The notes under the pieces were generated by a model. The model saw only the letters and a list, made by a program, of their open reading frames with translations, was not told where the DNA came from and made no database searches. From Gammaproteobacteria bacterium (GTDB lineage Bacteria > Pseudomonadota > Gammaproteobacteria > Pseudomonadales > JADFDG01), in contig JADFDG010000009.1 of assembly GCA_018262975.1 (NCBI GenBank), positions 91,505 to 155,504 of the forward strand: 64,000 bases of DNA. The letters are read 5' to 3'. Positions 13,643 to 21,062 of the stretch are shown here, one piece after another. A program made the translations under genes and the position numbers. Within the stretch, counting starts at the first letter, position 1. Each line of letters starts with the position of its first letter.

Positions 13643-14662
13643 ATGGTGACCAAGAACCCGTTCGGGCGAGGGCCCGATACGGTGGCGCAGCAGCCCGGGC
13701 CCTATGACCTCGTGGTGGTTATCGAGGCCACGACCCGCTGCAACCTCGCCTGCGGGTTTTGCGCGCACGACCGGCGACTGCCGACCGAGCGGCGGGTCCT
13801 CGGCGAAGATGTGCTTCGGCGCCTGCTCGCGCTCCTGGGGGAGCATGCGCGCTTGAGTGGCGAGCGCGTGCTGGTGAGCTGGCTGGGCGGGGAACCGTTG
13901 CTCTACAGGGCGCTACGGCTTCTCACGGTGGAGGCGCGGCGGCGTACCGGCCTGCACTTCAGTGCAACGACCAACGGCACTGCGTTGCCGCAGGCGCGCG
14001 TTCTGGACCATATCGCCACGCATTACGCTGAACTGACGGTCAGCATCGACGGCGCGGCGGCGCGCCATGACGCGCTGCGTGGCCGCATCGGCGTGCATGC
14101 CGCGGTGTGCGCTGGCGTGGAAGGCTTGCTGGCACGAGCCCCCGGTTTTGCGGTGCGTGCCAACGTGGTGTTGATGCGTGACAACTTCGACGAGTTTCCG
14201 GCGCTGTGCTGGGAACTGGCGGGGTGGGGCATCCGCGAGATCACCTTCAACCCGCTGGGCGGCCGCGATCGTCCTGAATTCCACGCCAGCAACCGGCTGA
14301 CCGTCGAGCAGGCCATGCGTCTGCCCGTCATGGTGAACGACATTGCGGGCGCGCTTCACGGACGCGGCGTCCGCCTGGCCAGTTCGGATGGATATTTCCG
14401 TCGAATCCTGGCGTCTGCCCGTGACGAACCCTTGCCGGTACGGGATTGCTCACCGGGGCAGCGATACCTGTTCGTCAGCGCGCGCGGGCGCATCGCCCCC
14501 TGTTCCTTCACGGTGGGTGAATACGGACGTGTTCTATCGGATTTCAACCGCGTGGAAGATTTTGCGGACTTGCGTTGCCGCTTCCGTGCCGCCCAGGCTG
14601 CGGGACCGGCGCCCGCCTGTGCCGATTGTCCCTGCACCAATGTCCACGGGAAGTTCCTTTGA
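13643..14662 (+). CDS. Radical SAM protein
   Basis: A 339-aa radical SAM enzyme of unknown reaction. The [4Fe-4S] motif CNLACGFC (Cys33, Cys37, Cys40) follows the strand YDLVVVIEATTR, LGGEP gives the SAM glycine motif, and SIDGAAARHDALRG resembles the SPASM/MoaA-like subgroup. The C-terminus has further cysteines (DCSPG, APCSF, CADCPC) that could hold an auxiliary cluster. ATG 13643 is chosen, since the open frame upstream lies in unrelated sequence. Its stop overlaps the pnuC start (TTGA, 14659-14662), suggesting coupled translation and perhaps a link to nicotinamide compounds. Confidence 0.85.
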   Translation: MVTKNPFGRGPDTVAQQPGPYDLVVVIEATTRCNLACGFCAHDRRLPTERRVLGEDVLRRLLALLGEHARLSGERVLVSWLGGEPLLYRALRLLTVEARRRTGLHFSATTNGTALPQARVLDHIATHYAELTVSIDGAAARHDALRGRIGVHAAVCAGVEGLLARAPGFAVRANVVLMRDNFDEFPALCWELAGWGIREITFNPLGGRDRPEFHASNRLTVEQAMRLPVMVNDIAGALHGRGVRLASSDGYFRRILASARDEPLPVRDCSPGQRYLFVSARGRIAPCSFTVGEYGRVLSDFNRVEDFADLRCRFRAAQAAGPAPACADCPCTNVHGKFL

Positions 14663-15297
14663 ACAGTATCCTCCAGATTGCCGGCGCGGTGGCCGGCGTA
14701 TTGAACCTGCCGGCGTTGCACGTGTGGGGGGCGCCGTTGACGTGGGCGGAGGTGCTCGGCTTCAGTACCGGCCTGTGGTGCGTCTGGCTGGTCGCGCAAC
14801 GGCGGATACTGAACTTCCCGGTCGGCATCGCCAATTGCCTGCTGCTGCTGTTCCTGTTCTTCCAGGCGCGCCTGTACGCCGATGCCGGCCTGCAACTCAT
14901 GTTCATTGCGCTGGGCCTGCGCGGGTGGTGGCTGTGGTCTCGCGGCAGTCCGGGCGAGACGTTGGTAATCAGCCGGCTCGGCCCGCGCTCCCTGGCCGGG
15001 GCAGTCGCCGCCGGTCTGGCGTTCGCAGCACTGCTCTACGTGCTGCTCACCTGGGCCAAGGGCAGCGTACCGGCAGTCGATGCGCTGGTCACGTCGCTCA
15101 GCCTGGTCGCGCAGGGGCTGCTCAACCAGCGCAAGCTGGAGCACTGGTATTTCTGGATCGTGGTCGACCTGGTGTCGATTCCGCTGTATGCGTACAAGGA
15201 ACTTTACCTGGTCGCATTGCTTTACACGGTCTTCCTGGGCGTCTGCCTGCTGGGCCTGCGCGCATGGCGTCGCGAATGGGCGGGCGAGTTGCGCTGA
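14659..15297 (+). CDS. pnuC: Nicotinamide riboside transporter PnuC
   Basis: Inner-membrane facilitator for nicotinamide riboside, trapped inside by phosphorylation by NadR-type kinases. The 212-aa protein has about seven hydrophobic segments and the family C-terminal signature WIVVDLVSIPLYAYKEL followed by YLVALLY. A TTG start at 14659, overlapping the radical SAM stop, with GGAAG at 14649-14653, gives an N-terminus of normal length. It is convergent with the nadR-like gene, separated by only 10 bp. Confidence 0.88.
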   Translation: MNSILQIAGAVAGVLNLPALHVWGAPLTWAEVLGFSTGLWCVWLVAQRRILNFPVGIANCLLLLFLFFQARLYADAGLQLMFIALGLRGWWLWSRGSPGETLVISRLGPRSLAGAVAAGLAFAALLYVLLTWAKGSVPAVDALVTSLSLVAQGLLNQRKLEHWYFWIVVDLVSIPLYAYKELYLVALLYTVFLGVCLLGLRAWRREWAGELR

Positions 15298-15307
15298 GCG
15301 GCAGGCC

Positions 15308-16393
15308 TCACGCGTCTTCGGCAGCCCGACGGGTATCCCGGACTGCGGTGTCGTCCATGCCAAGCGCGGCCAGTGCCGTCGCCAGTCGCGCGGCCGGCGA
15401 TCCGGTGAGCAGGGTGTAGGCGGTCCCGCGACGTTGCAGCTCGTGCAGGTACTCGCGGTGCTGGTGGTCACGGAACGCCGCTCCAGCGCGCGTGCCGTCC
15501 TGCACGAACGGAAAATCCGGCGCACACAGAAACGTGTGGGCGTAGGTCCGGTCTGCCAGTGCTCCCAGCGCGGGATCGATGCGCTGGAACAGGTGCCTGC
15601 TGTACAGCCAGGTCGTCAGCGGCGAGGTGTCGCAGACCACATGTCCTCCTGAAGATTGCGTGGCAGTATCTTCCAGTGCCACCTGGGTGCGGGCAATGTG
15701 CAACATGTCCTCATAAGCCAGTTGACCGTTGCGTTCATGCCAGCAGGCGCGTCCGTATTCCTCCACGCAGGGCGAGCCCAGCGCTGCGGCCAGCGTCCGG
15801 GCGAGGGTGGTCTTGCCGGTCGATTCGCCGCCGAGCAGGCACACCCGCTGCACGAAATCGGCATGTACGTCGGCGGAGAGGAAGTGCCGCAGGCCGTGCG
15901 GATCCGCACGCAGCGCGGTTCCGGATATCGGTACGCGGCGGCGGGCGCGATCCACTTCCACGTGTGTCACCGGTCCGGCACCGTGGACTCCGAATTCGCG
16001 CGTCAGTACGCGGGCAAACCCGTTGCCATACGCTTCGCTGGTGAACACGGCATCCACGGTGGTTCCCAGCACTTCAAGACAGAGCTGCGCAACGAACAGC
16101 CTGTGCCAGTCGTCCGGGGCGTCGTTGGCGGGCATGGACATCACCGCCTTTCCCTCACGCTGCCAGGCGTGCACGCGCTCCGGGGTGGCCACCAGGGTGC
16201 GGCAGGCGGGGAATCGCGTGTCCAGCCATCGCTCGCGGCGATGCGGCGGACAGCCGTCCGGCTCTGGCAGCGAATAGCTGATGATGAGGACTTCGTGGCA
16301 TTCCGCCATCGCGGTATGCACGAGGTACTCGTGGCCAAGGTGCAACGGTGCGAATTTGCCGACCACCAGGCCGCGGTTGAAGCGCGGGATCAA
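15308..16393 (-). CDS. nadR: NadR-like NMN adenylyltransferase / nicotinamide riboside kinase
   Basis: Bifunctional NAD salvage enzyme: the kinase part phosphorylates nicotinamide riboside and the adenylyltransferase part makes NAD from NMN. In the 361-aa protein the nucleotidyltransferase HLGH motif is at 18-21 (GKFAPLHLGH), ISGTALR lies near 156-162, and the kinase P-loop GGESTGKT is at 188-195. The DNA-binding HTH of E. coli NadR is absent, so it is probably not a repressor. Start TTG 16393 overlaps the preceding stop (TTGA), making it the last gene of the six-gene operon. Convergent pnuC supplies its likely substrate. Confidence 0.88.
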   Translation of the reverse strand: MIPRFNRGLVVGKFAPLHLGHEYLVHTAMAECHEVLIISYSLPEPDGCPPHRRERWLDTRFPACRTLVATPERVHAWQREGKAVMSMPANDAPDDWHRLFVAQLCLEVLGTTVDAVFTSEAYGNGFARVLTREFGVHGAGPVTHVEVDRARRRVPISGTALRADPHGLRHFLSADVHADFVQRVCLLGGESTGKTTLARTLAAALGSPCVEEYGRACWHERNGQLAYEDMLHIARTQVALEDTATQSSGGHVVCDTSPLTTWLYSRHLFQRIDPALGALADRTYAHTFLCAPDFPFVQDGTRAGAAFRDHQHREYLHELQRRGTAYTLLTGSPAARLATALAALGMDDTAVRDTRRAAEDA

Positions 16394-17742
16394 GGGCGCT
16401 GCGCCACGACGAGATCGGAGGTGTACTGGACGACCTTCACCGGCGGCAACGGGTGGTGCTCGACCCGGATGGCCTGGCTGCTGCCAAAGAGCGACAGCAA
16501 TGCCGCCCTGGCCCGTGCCGCGCCCAGCGACGGGCCGTAGATGCGCAGTACCAGCGTGGCGTCGCCTGATTGGTGCAGCGCGTACTGGACCAGTGCGCAT
16601 GATTTGAGCGCGTGGGTGACTTCGAGATTGTTGAGCCAGCGTCCGTCGGGGGCGAGGAAACGCACCGGTGGGCGTCCTTGCAGGCCCTTCAGCAATGGCC
16701 AGCCATCGTTGCCGATTACCCTTGCCGCATAATCCCCGGTGCGATAGCGCAGCAGTGGGAGGCAGAAATTGAATCCGCCGGTGAGCGTGACCTCGCCGGT
16801 CTGCCCGTCGGACACGGGGTTGCCTGCCGCATCAAGGATCTCCACGTGCATCCAGGGTTGCAGCAAGCGGTATGCGTCGCGTTCCACGTCAAAGACTGCT
16901 ATCGGGCCTGCCTCGTTCATCGAGTAGATGTCGAGCAGCGGGCAGCCGAAATGCCCTTCGAAATACTCGCGTTGCCCGGGCAGCAACGCCATTGACGTGC
17001 TGATCAGCGCGCGCGGCCGGTGCTGCATGTCGATGCGCGCCAGTTCTGCCAGCGAGATGGGATCACCGCTGATGATCTCGGGGGCCATCGCGTCCAGGTA
17101 CGGGCCACGGTCGGCCGGGCTCTTCCAGTCGGTCGGAAACAGGTTGATCTTGGCGAGGCCCGATTCACCGCGCGTGGGATTCACCGACACGTAGGTGAAG
17201 CAACGCTGCTGGTAGCCGGCGAGCACGATGCCGACGTGCCCCGGCCCGGAGGCCGGCGTGATACCGATACCCGCCAGCGCGGCAAGGTAGAACGCCTGGT
17301 AGCGCGCCGCGACCAGCGGGTGCGACGGCACCACCAGTGGGTGCCCGGTGGTGCCGCTGGTGGAGAACAGGATCAGACGGTCTGCGGCCACGTCGTCGGG
17401 AACGAAGCGTGCCACGTCGGCGGCGAGGTCGGCGCGCGACCAGGTCTGCAACCGGGCAAATTCCTGCCCTGCATACGGCTTGAAGGCGGGCACCGTCCGG
17501 CAAGCGCGTGCCACGAACCCGGCGAGCCACGCCGGCCGCGCTGCCGGCCGGTGTGCCAGCACGTCCTGTTCGAAGGCTGCTGCCAGGGCCTGTTCGTGGC
17601 GCGACAACTTGTGGCCGCTGCGATTGCGGAACACCGGCGCGCACGGATGCGATTGCATCCGCTGCATGAGCGCCAGCCCGGCCGCGCTCAGGCCGGGCTG
17701 GCGGATCGCATCATGCCTGGCGGTTGCTATTCGCGTGCCCAC
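16390..17742 (-). CDS. PaaK/LuxE-like adenylate-forming enzyme
   Basis: A 450-aa member of the acyl-adenylating superfamily resembling phenylacetate-CoA ligases and LuxE-type acyl-protein synthetases. Seen: ATP-binding STSGTTGHP at 127-135, YSMNEAGPIAVF in the position of the A5 motif, and LLRYRTGDYA as the A7 motif. The C-terminal lid is short. The carboxylate substrate and acceptor are not evident. GTG start 17742 has a GGAG site and overlaps the upstream gene by 16 nt, while its stop overlaps nadR. Its place in a MoxR/vWA operon is unusual. Confidence 0.75.
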   Translation of the reverse strand: MGTRIATARHDAIRQPGLSAAGLALMQRMQSHPCAPVFRNRSGHKLSRHEQALAAAFEQDVLAHRPAARPAWLAGFVARACRTVPAFKPYAGQEFARLQTWSRADLAADVARFVPDDVAADRLILFSTSGTTGHPLVVPSHPLVAARYQAFYLAALAGIGITPASGPGHVGIVLAGYQQRCFTYVSVNPTRGESGLAKINLFPTDWKSPADRGPYLDAMAPEIISGDPISLAELARIDMQHRPRALISTSMALLPGQREYFEGHFGCPLLDIYSMNEAGPIAVFDVERDAYRLLQPWMHVEILDAAGNPVSDGQTGEVTLTGGFNFCLPLLRYRTGDYAARVIGNDGWPLLKGLQGRPPVRFLAPDGRWLNNLEVTHALKSCALVQYALHQSGDATLVLRIYGPSLGAARARAALLSLFGSSQAIRVEHHPLPPVKVVQYTSDLVVAQRP

Positions 17743-18284
17743 TTGTCGGCTCCTTCCTGCGCCGCCTTGCGCTGCAGTGCTTCGCGGATTTCACGGGTGC
17801 GCGCTTCCGCTGCACGTGCGGCTTCCAGGACGCGCTCGCGCTCCAGCGAGCTGATGCTGGTCAGGCGATCCTGCGCCTGGGCCACGGTCTCGCCGGCGGG
17901 GCGCAAGTCGAGGTCCGTGAGTGCCAGGCGGATGAGCTCCTCGCGGCGGTCCGGATCGGTCAGGAAGTGGCGCACCCGTGCCTGCCGGGCCAACTGCGGC
18001 GCTGTCTGCGTGAACAGCGCCCACAGGCGCGTCGGCGCCAGGCGGTGGTGCTGGAATTCCGGCCCCGACAGCAACCAGCACAGCAGTGGCAATACGGCCT
18101 GGTTGTCCGTTGCGGCGTGCGCCCGCCATGCGGCCAGTTGTGTCGCCGTCGGGCTCGCGCCCAGCAGGCGCAGCGTGTCATGCAGCAGGGCGGCGGTGGC
18201 CTCGACCTCGAGCCATTCGCCGGGTATCTCCGTGAGCCGGTGCTGCAAGGATTCCAGCGTCGGACCTTCCTGGCTAAACGGCAT
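17727..18284 (-). CDS. Unknown 185-aa protein of the MoxR-vWA operon
   Basis: Not recognised. The protein is predicted to be soluble and helical, with no signal peptide or membrane segment. Residues about 30-110 are rich in Leu/Ala/Trp (for example LLCWLLSGPEF). The C-terminal 50 residues are charged with an Arg/Glu/Ala pattern (LERERVLEAARAAEARTREI) that looks like a coiled coil. ATG 18284 has an AGGAG site and gives a start overlapping the vWA gene by 11 nt. Strict overlap with both neighbours argues for a role in the same complex as the ATPase and the vWA protein. Confidence 0.72.
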   Translation of the reverse strand: MPFSQEGPTLESLQHRLTEIPGEWLEVEATAALLHDTLRLLGASPTATQLAAWRAHAATDNQAVLPLLCWLLSGPEFQHHRLAPTRLWALFTQTAPQLARQARVRHFLTDPDRREELIRLALTDLDLRPAGETVAQAQDRLTSISSLERERVLEAARAAEARTREIREALQRKAAQEGADKWARE

Positions 18285-20064
18285 CGGCGACTCCTGCTGG
18301 CGAATAGTGGGCGCGACTGAACCGCCGGGCGAAATCGACCATGCCTTGCCAGTCACTCACATGGTAGATGGTCCATCCCTGCGCGGCGGCGCGGGTGACG
18401 GCATCGTGGCCGTCGCGCCAGTAACCCGGCAAGTTCCCCGCGGCGCCTTGCTGGTCCGCCTTCCACGGCAGGTTCAGTACCAGTGTTCCCCCACCACCGG
18501 CATTCTGCAACGCACGGGCGGCGACGTCGTAGCCATCGTTGCCCAGTTCATCGCGGTCGTACAGCGTGGAGATACCGTCGTCCGAAAGCACGACGAGGTG
18601 TGCTGGTCGTGGGCGCGGCTGTTTGTAGGTTTCGCGCAGGAGGTGGACAGGAAATGCCGTGCCGCCGCCGAAGTACCCGGTCAGCACCGCCAGGGCAGCC
18701 TGCTCGTCGCGCACGAAGCCAGGCGTGGACGTGAACTCCCGTTTGCCGCTCCAGAGCGTGACCTGCACGCGGGCGCCGGCGCGCAGTGCCGACAGGCAAA
18801 GGATCGCGCCGGCCAGCGTGGTGTAGGACGTCTGGTACTGCGGATTGGGCATGGACCCGGAACAATCGACGTAGAGATCGAGGTCCACGGCGTGCCGCGT
18901 TGGCGGGATGTGCGACTCGGTGCCCCACAGGCGGCGCACGGTGGTTTGTCCCGGAATGAGCGTGGGGCTTTGCAGCAAGCTGTGCAGCCAGTCGATCTGG
19001 TCGAGTGCGTCGCCGGGTTGCCAGACTTCCAGGCCTTCGGGGACAGGATCGGTTTGCTGCTCCTGCGGACGGGCGGGGAAGCGCACCAGGTTTGGCAGCG
19101 CGCGTTCGCGGTAATAGCGGATGGCGATGTCGTGGTCGCTGAGGTTGATGCCGCAGGCGCGCAGGATTTCCCCGTACTCGAACGGTTCGCGGCACTGGCC
19201 GGCACCAGCTGGCGCTGCGCCCTGCGCAGGTTCCGCATCGACGGGCAGTCCGTCTTCGACGGTGTCCTCGCCGGTGATGCGCGGATCACGTGCCGGGTGG
19301 ATGATGGGCGCGCGCTCGCCGGCATCGACTTGCACCAGTCCGCCGGGCCAACCCTCTCCGGCGGCAGCCGCGGTGTCGTGCAGCGCGCGCAACGGGGGTG
19401 TGGTGGCCTCGTCATCTATCAGGTAGGGCAGGCAGAGCGCGGCGAAACTTCCGGCTCCCTCCAGCCAGTCGCGTGCGTAGCTGCGCACGAGCCTGGCACC
19501 CAGCCAGGCGTCGCCCTCGGTGGCGTCGTCCACCGCGACGGCGTTCAGGGTGCCCTTGGGCAATTGCCACAGGAATTCATAGATTCGCTGGTAGAGCAGC
19601 CACAGTCGCGCGGGCTGCGGCTCGCGCGGCAGGCGCAGGAAGATGTCGGCCATCCGCAGCTGCGCGCTGCGTTGCAGCCGGTCGTTGATCAACAGGTCGG
19701 TGTAGAGGTTGGCCACCAGCGCGGTATCGCGCTCGCGGGTTGGCAGTGCCGGTCGCATGCGTGCGATCAGGCGAGCCTGGTCGGTGAGCGTGGCGGGCGC
19801 GAGGATATGGTGACCGATCTCATGGGCGAGGATTTCAGGTGCGTAGTCCTGCAGTCCGAGTTTTTCGACCTGTTCGAGATCGATGACCACGCGCTGGTCG
19901 TCCAGGCGGATCATGGCGAAGCTGCCGCTCAATCCCTCTGCGGCGGCCGCTGCCGTAGTCCCGCATAGCAGCGGTGGGCGCAGCCGGGTGTAGCGGCTCC
20001 AGCTGGCCAGTGCCCCGGCCCAGGCGGACTGCCAGCGTGCCTGCAATTCCGCGCGCGCGCTCAT
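18274..20064 (-). CDS. vWA domain protein with zincin-type HExxH motif
   Basis: A 596-aa soluble protein with two recognisable parts. The N-terminal part has HEIGHH at 81-86, the zinc-binding motif of metallopeptidases, with a possible third ligand further on (NLYTDLLINDRL, about 119-130). The C-terminal part is a von Willebrand A domain with the MIDAS motif DCSGS at 400-404 and LVVLSDDG downstream. Proteins of this kind pair with MoxR ATPases, here encoded two genes upstream. It starts at ATG 20064, overlapping the previous stop (ATGA). Catalytic activity and target are inference. Confidence 0.82.
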   Translation of the reverse strand: MSARAELQARWQSAWAGALASWSRYTRLRPPLLCGTTAAAAAEGLSGSFAMIRLDDQRVVIDLEQVEKLGLQDYAPEILAHEIGHHILAPATLTDQARLIARMRPALPTRERDTALVANLYTDLLINDRLQRSAQLRMADIFLRLPREPQPARLWLLYQRIYEFLWQLPKGTLNAVAVDDATEGDAWLGARLVRSYARDWLEGAGSFAALCLPYLIDDEATTPPLRALHDTAAAAGEGWPGGLVQVDAGERAPIIHPARDPRITGEDTVEDGLPVDAEPAQGAAPAGAGQCREPFEYGEILRACGINLSDHDIAIRYYRERALPNLVRFPARPQEQQTDPVPEGLEVWQPGDALDQIDWLHSLLQSPTLIPGQTTVRRLWGTESHIPPTRHAVDLDLYVDCSGSMPNPQYQTSYTTLAGAILCLSALRAGARVQVTLWSGKREFTSTPGFVRDEQAALAVLTGYFGGGTAFPVHLLRETYKQPRPRPAHLVVLSDDGISTLYDRDELGNDGYDVAARALQNAGGGGTLVLNLPWKADQQGAAGNLPGYWRDGHDAVTRAAAQGWTIYHVSDWQGMVDFARRFSRAHYSPAGVADAV

Positions 20065-21062
20065 GGCGGTGTACCCGCCAGTGCCACGACGACTACCTCG
20101 AATGAATCCGGCGAGCAGACCAGCAACGTGTGGGCGTTCGCCGCGTGGCTGCTGATGCTGCCGAGGTCTTCCAGTGCAAGCGTATGGCCTCGCCAGCTGA
20201 CCCGGTTGCCGCGCACGTCCGGCAAGGCCGGCTTGCGGGAACGCACCGCCTGATGTTCTTCCGGGGTGGCGCGGTGCAGTGTGCTGCCATGCCTGTCGGC
20301 GACCAGCAGCCAGCAATCGTCTCCGCTGCTGATGAACAGCTTGTCATCGACGGCATCGACGCGTGGTAATTGCCGGAACGGTCCGCCGAAGCCGCTGAAC
20401 CCGCCGATCCTGCGCACTTCCTCCATCGGCGCTCGCTGGCCAGGCTGCCACCAGGGGTCGCGCAGGAGCCTGTCTTTCAGTGCCGGCCACTGTTCGTGCG
20501 GCACGCCGAGCGCCACGGTGAGCAAGGGTGAAGGCAGGGCATCTGCCACCGTCAGGGCGGTGTCACGGTAGTGGCTCAACCCGCTGCGCCAGGCGAGCAC
20601 CTGGCCGAGCCGCAGCCAGGTATCTCCGTCGGCACAGTGCGACACGCCCGCGCGCATCGCGGTCAGCCAGTCCAGCGGGCGTGCGCCCGGGGTGGAGGCC
20701 AGCTGGTGCGTCGCGTTGCCGGTGGCCGCCAGCAGGCGTGCCGGTTCGCGGGCGAGCAGCGGCAAGGCGGACGGCAGCACCTCGTGCCACAACGTGTTCA
20801 TCGCCGGAAATCGCGAGTCAGCGCCGACCAGTCGTTGGCCACACAGTTCCAGCGCGGTGTCCCAGGCCGCGTACAGCAGCGCCGGGGTGGCCGCGGGAAA
20901 GCGTTCGTCCATGGCCACGACCAGCGGATCGACGGCGCTCTCGAGGAACGACCGGAAGCGAACGGCATCGAGGTCCGGGTAGCGGTGGCGCGCCGCGTTG
21001 AAGCGTGCGTTCAGCTGATCGCGGCCGTCCCTCAGCAGGACGGCGAAGGCCTTGCTGACCAT
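20061..21062 (-). CDS. Unknown 333-aa protein of the MoxR-vWA operon
   Basis: Not recognised. It is soluble, without signal peptide. Residues 1-200 look alpha-helical and Trp/Leu/Arg rich; the C-terminal 120 residues look beta-rich with short strands (DKLFISSGDDCWLLVADRHG, HTLALEDLGSIS), which could be a small beta-propeller or sandwich-like domain. Third components of described MoxR-vWA systems often carry such beta modules, but I cannot confirm homology. ATG 21062 overlaps the ATPase stop (ATGA) and its stop overlaps the vWA gene (ATGA), so it is translated with both. Confidence 0.75.
   Translation of the reverse strand: MVSKAFAVLLRDGRDQLNARFNAARHRYPDLDAVRFRSFLESAVDPLVVAMDERFPAATPALLYAAWDTALELCGQRLVGADSRFPAMNTLWHEVLPSALPLLAREPARLLAATGNATHQLASTPGARPLDWLTAMRAGVSHCADGDTWLRLGQVLAWRSGLSHYRDTALTVADALPSPLLTVALGVPHEQWPALKDRLLRDPWWQPGQRAPMEEVRRIGGFSGFGGPFRQLPRVDAVDDKLFISSGDDCWLLVADRHGSTLHRATPEEHQAVRSRKPALPDVRGNRVSWRGHTLALEDLGSISSHAANAHTLLVCSPDSFEVVVVALAGTPP

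Noticed and set aside
14300..14662. Precursor peptide gene for the radical SAM enzyme
   Set aside because: I found no short frame with a ribosome site and a leader-like sequence next to it; neighbouring frames are antisense shadows.
15298..15307. Terminator between convergent pnuC and the nadR-like gene
   Set aside because: Only 10 bp separate the stops and no stem with a T-run is visible there.
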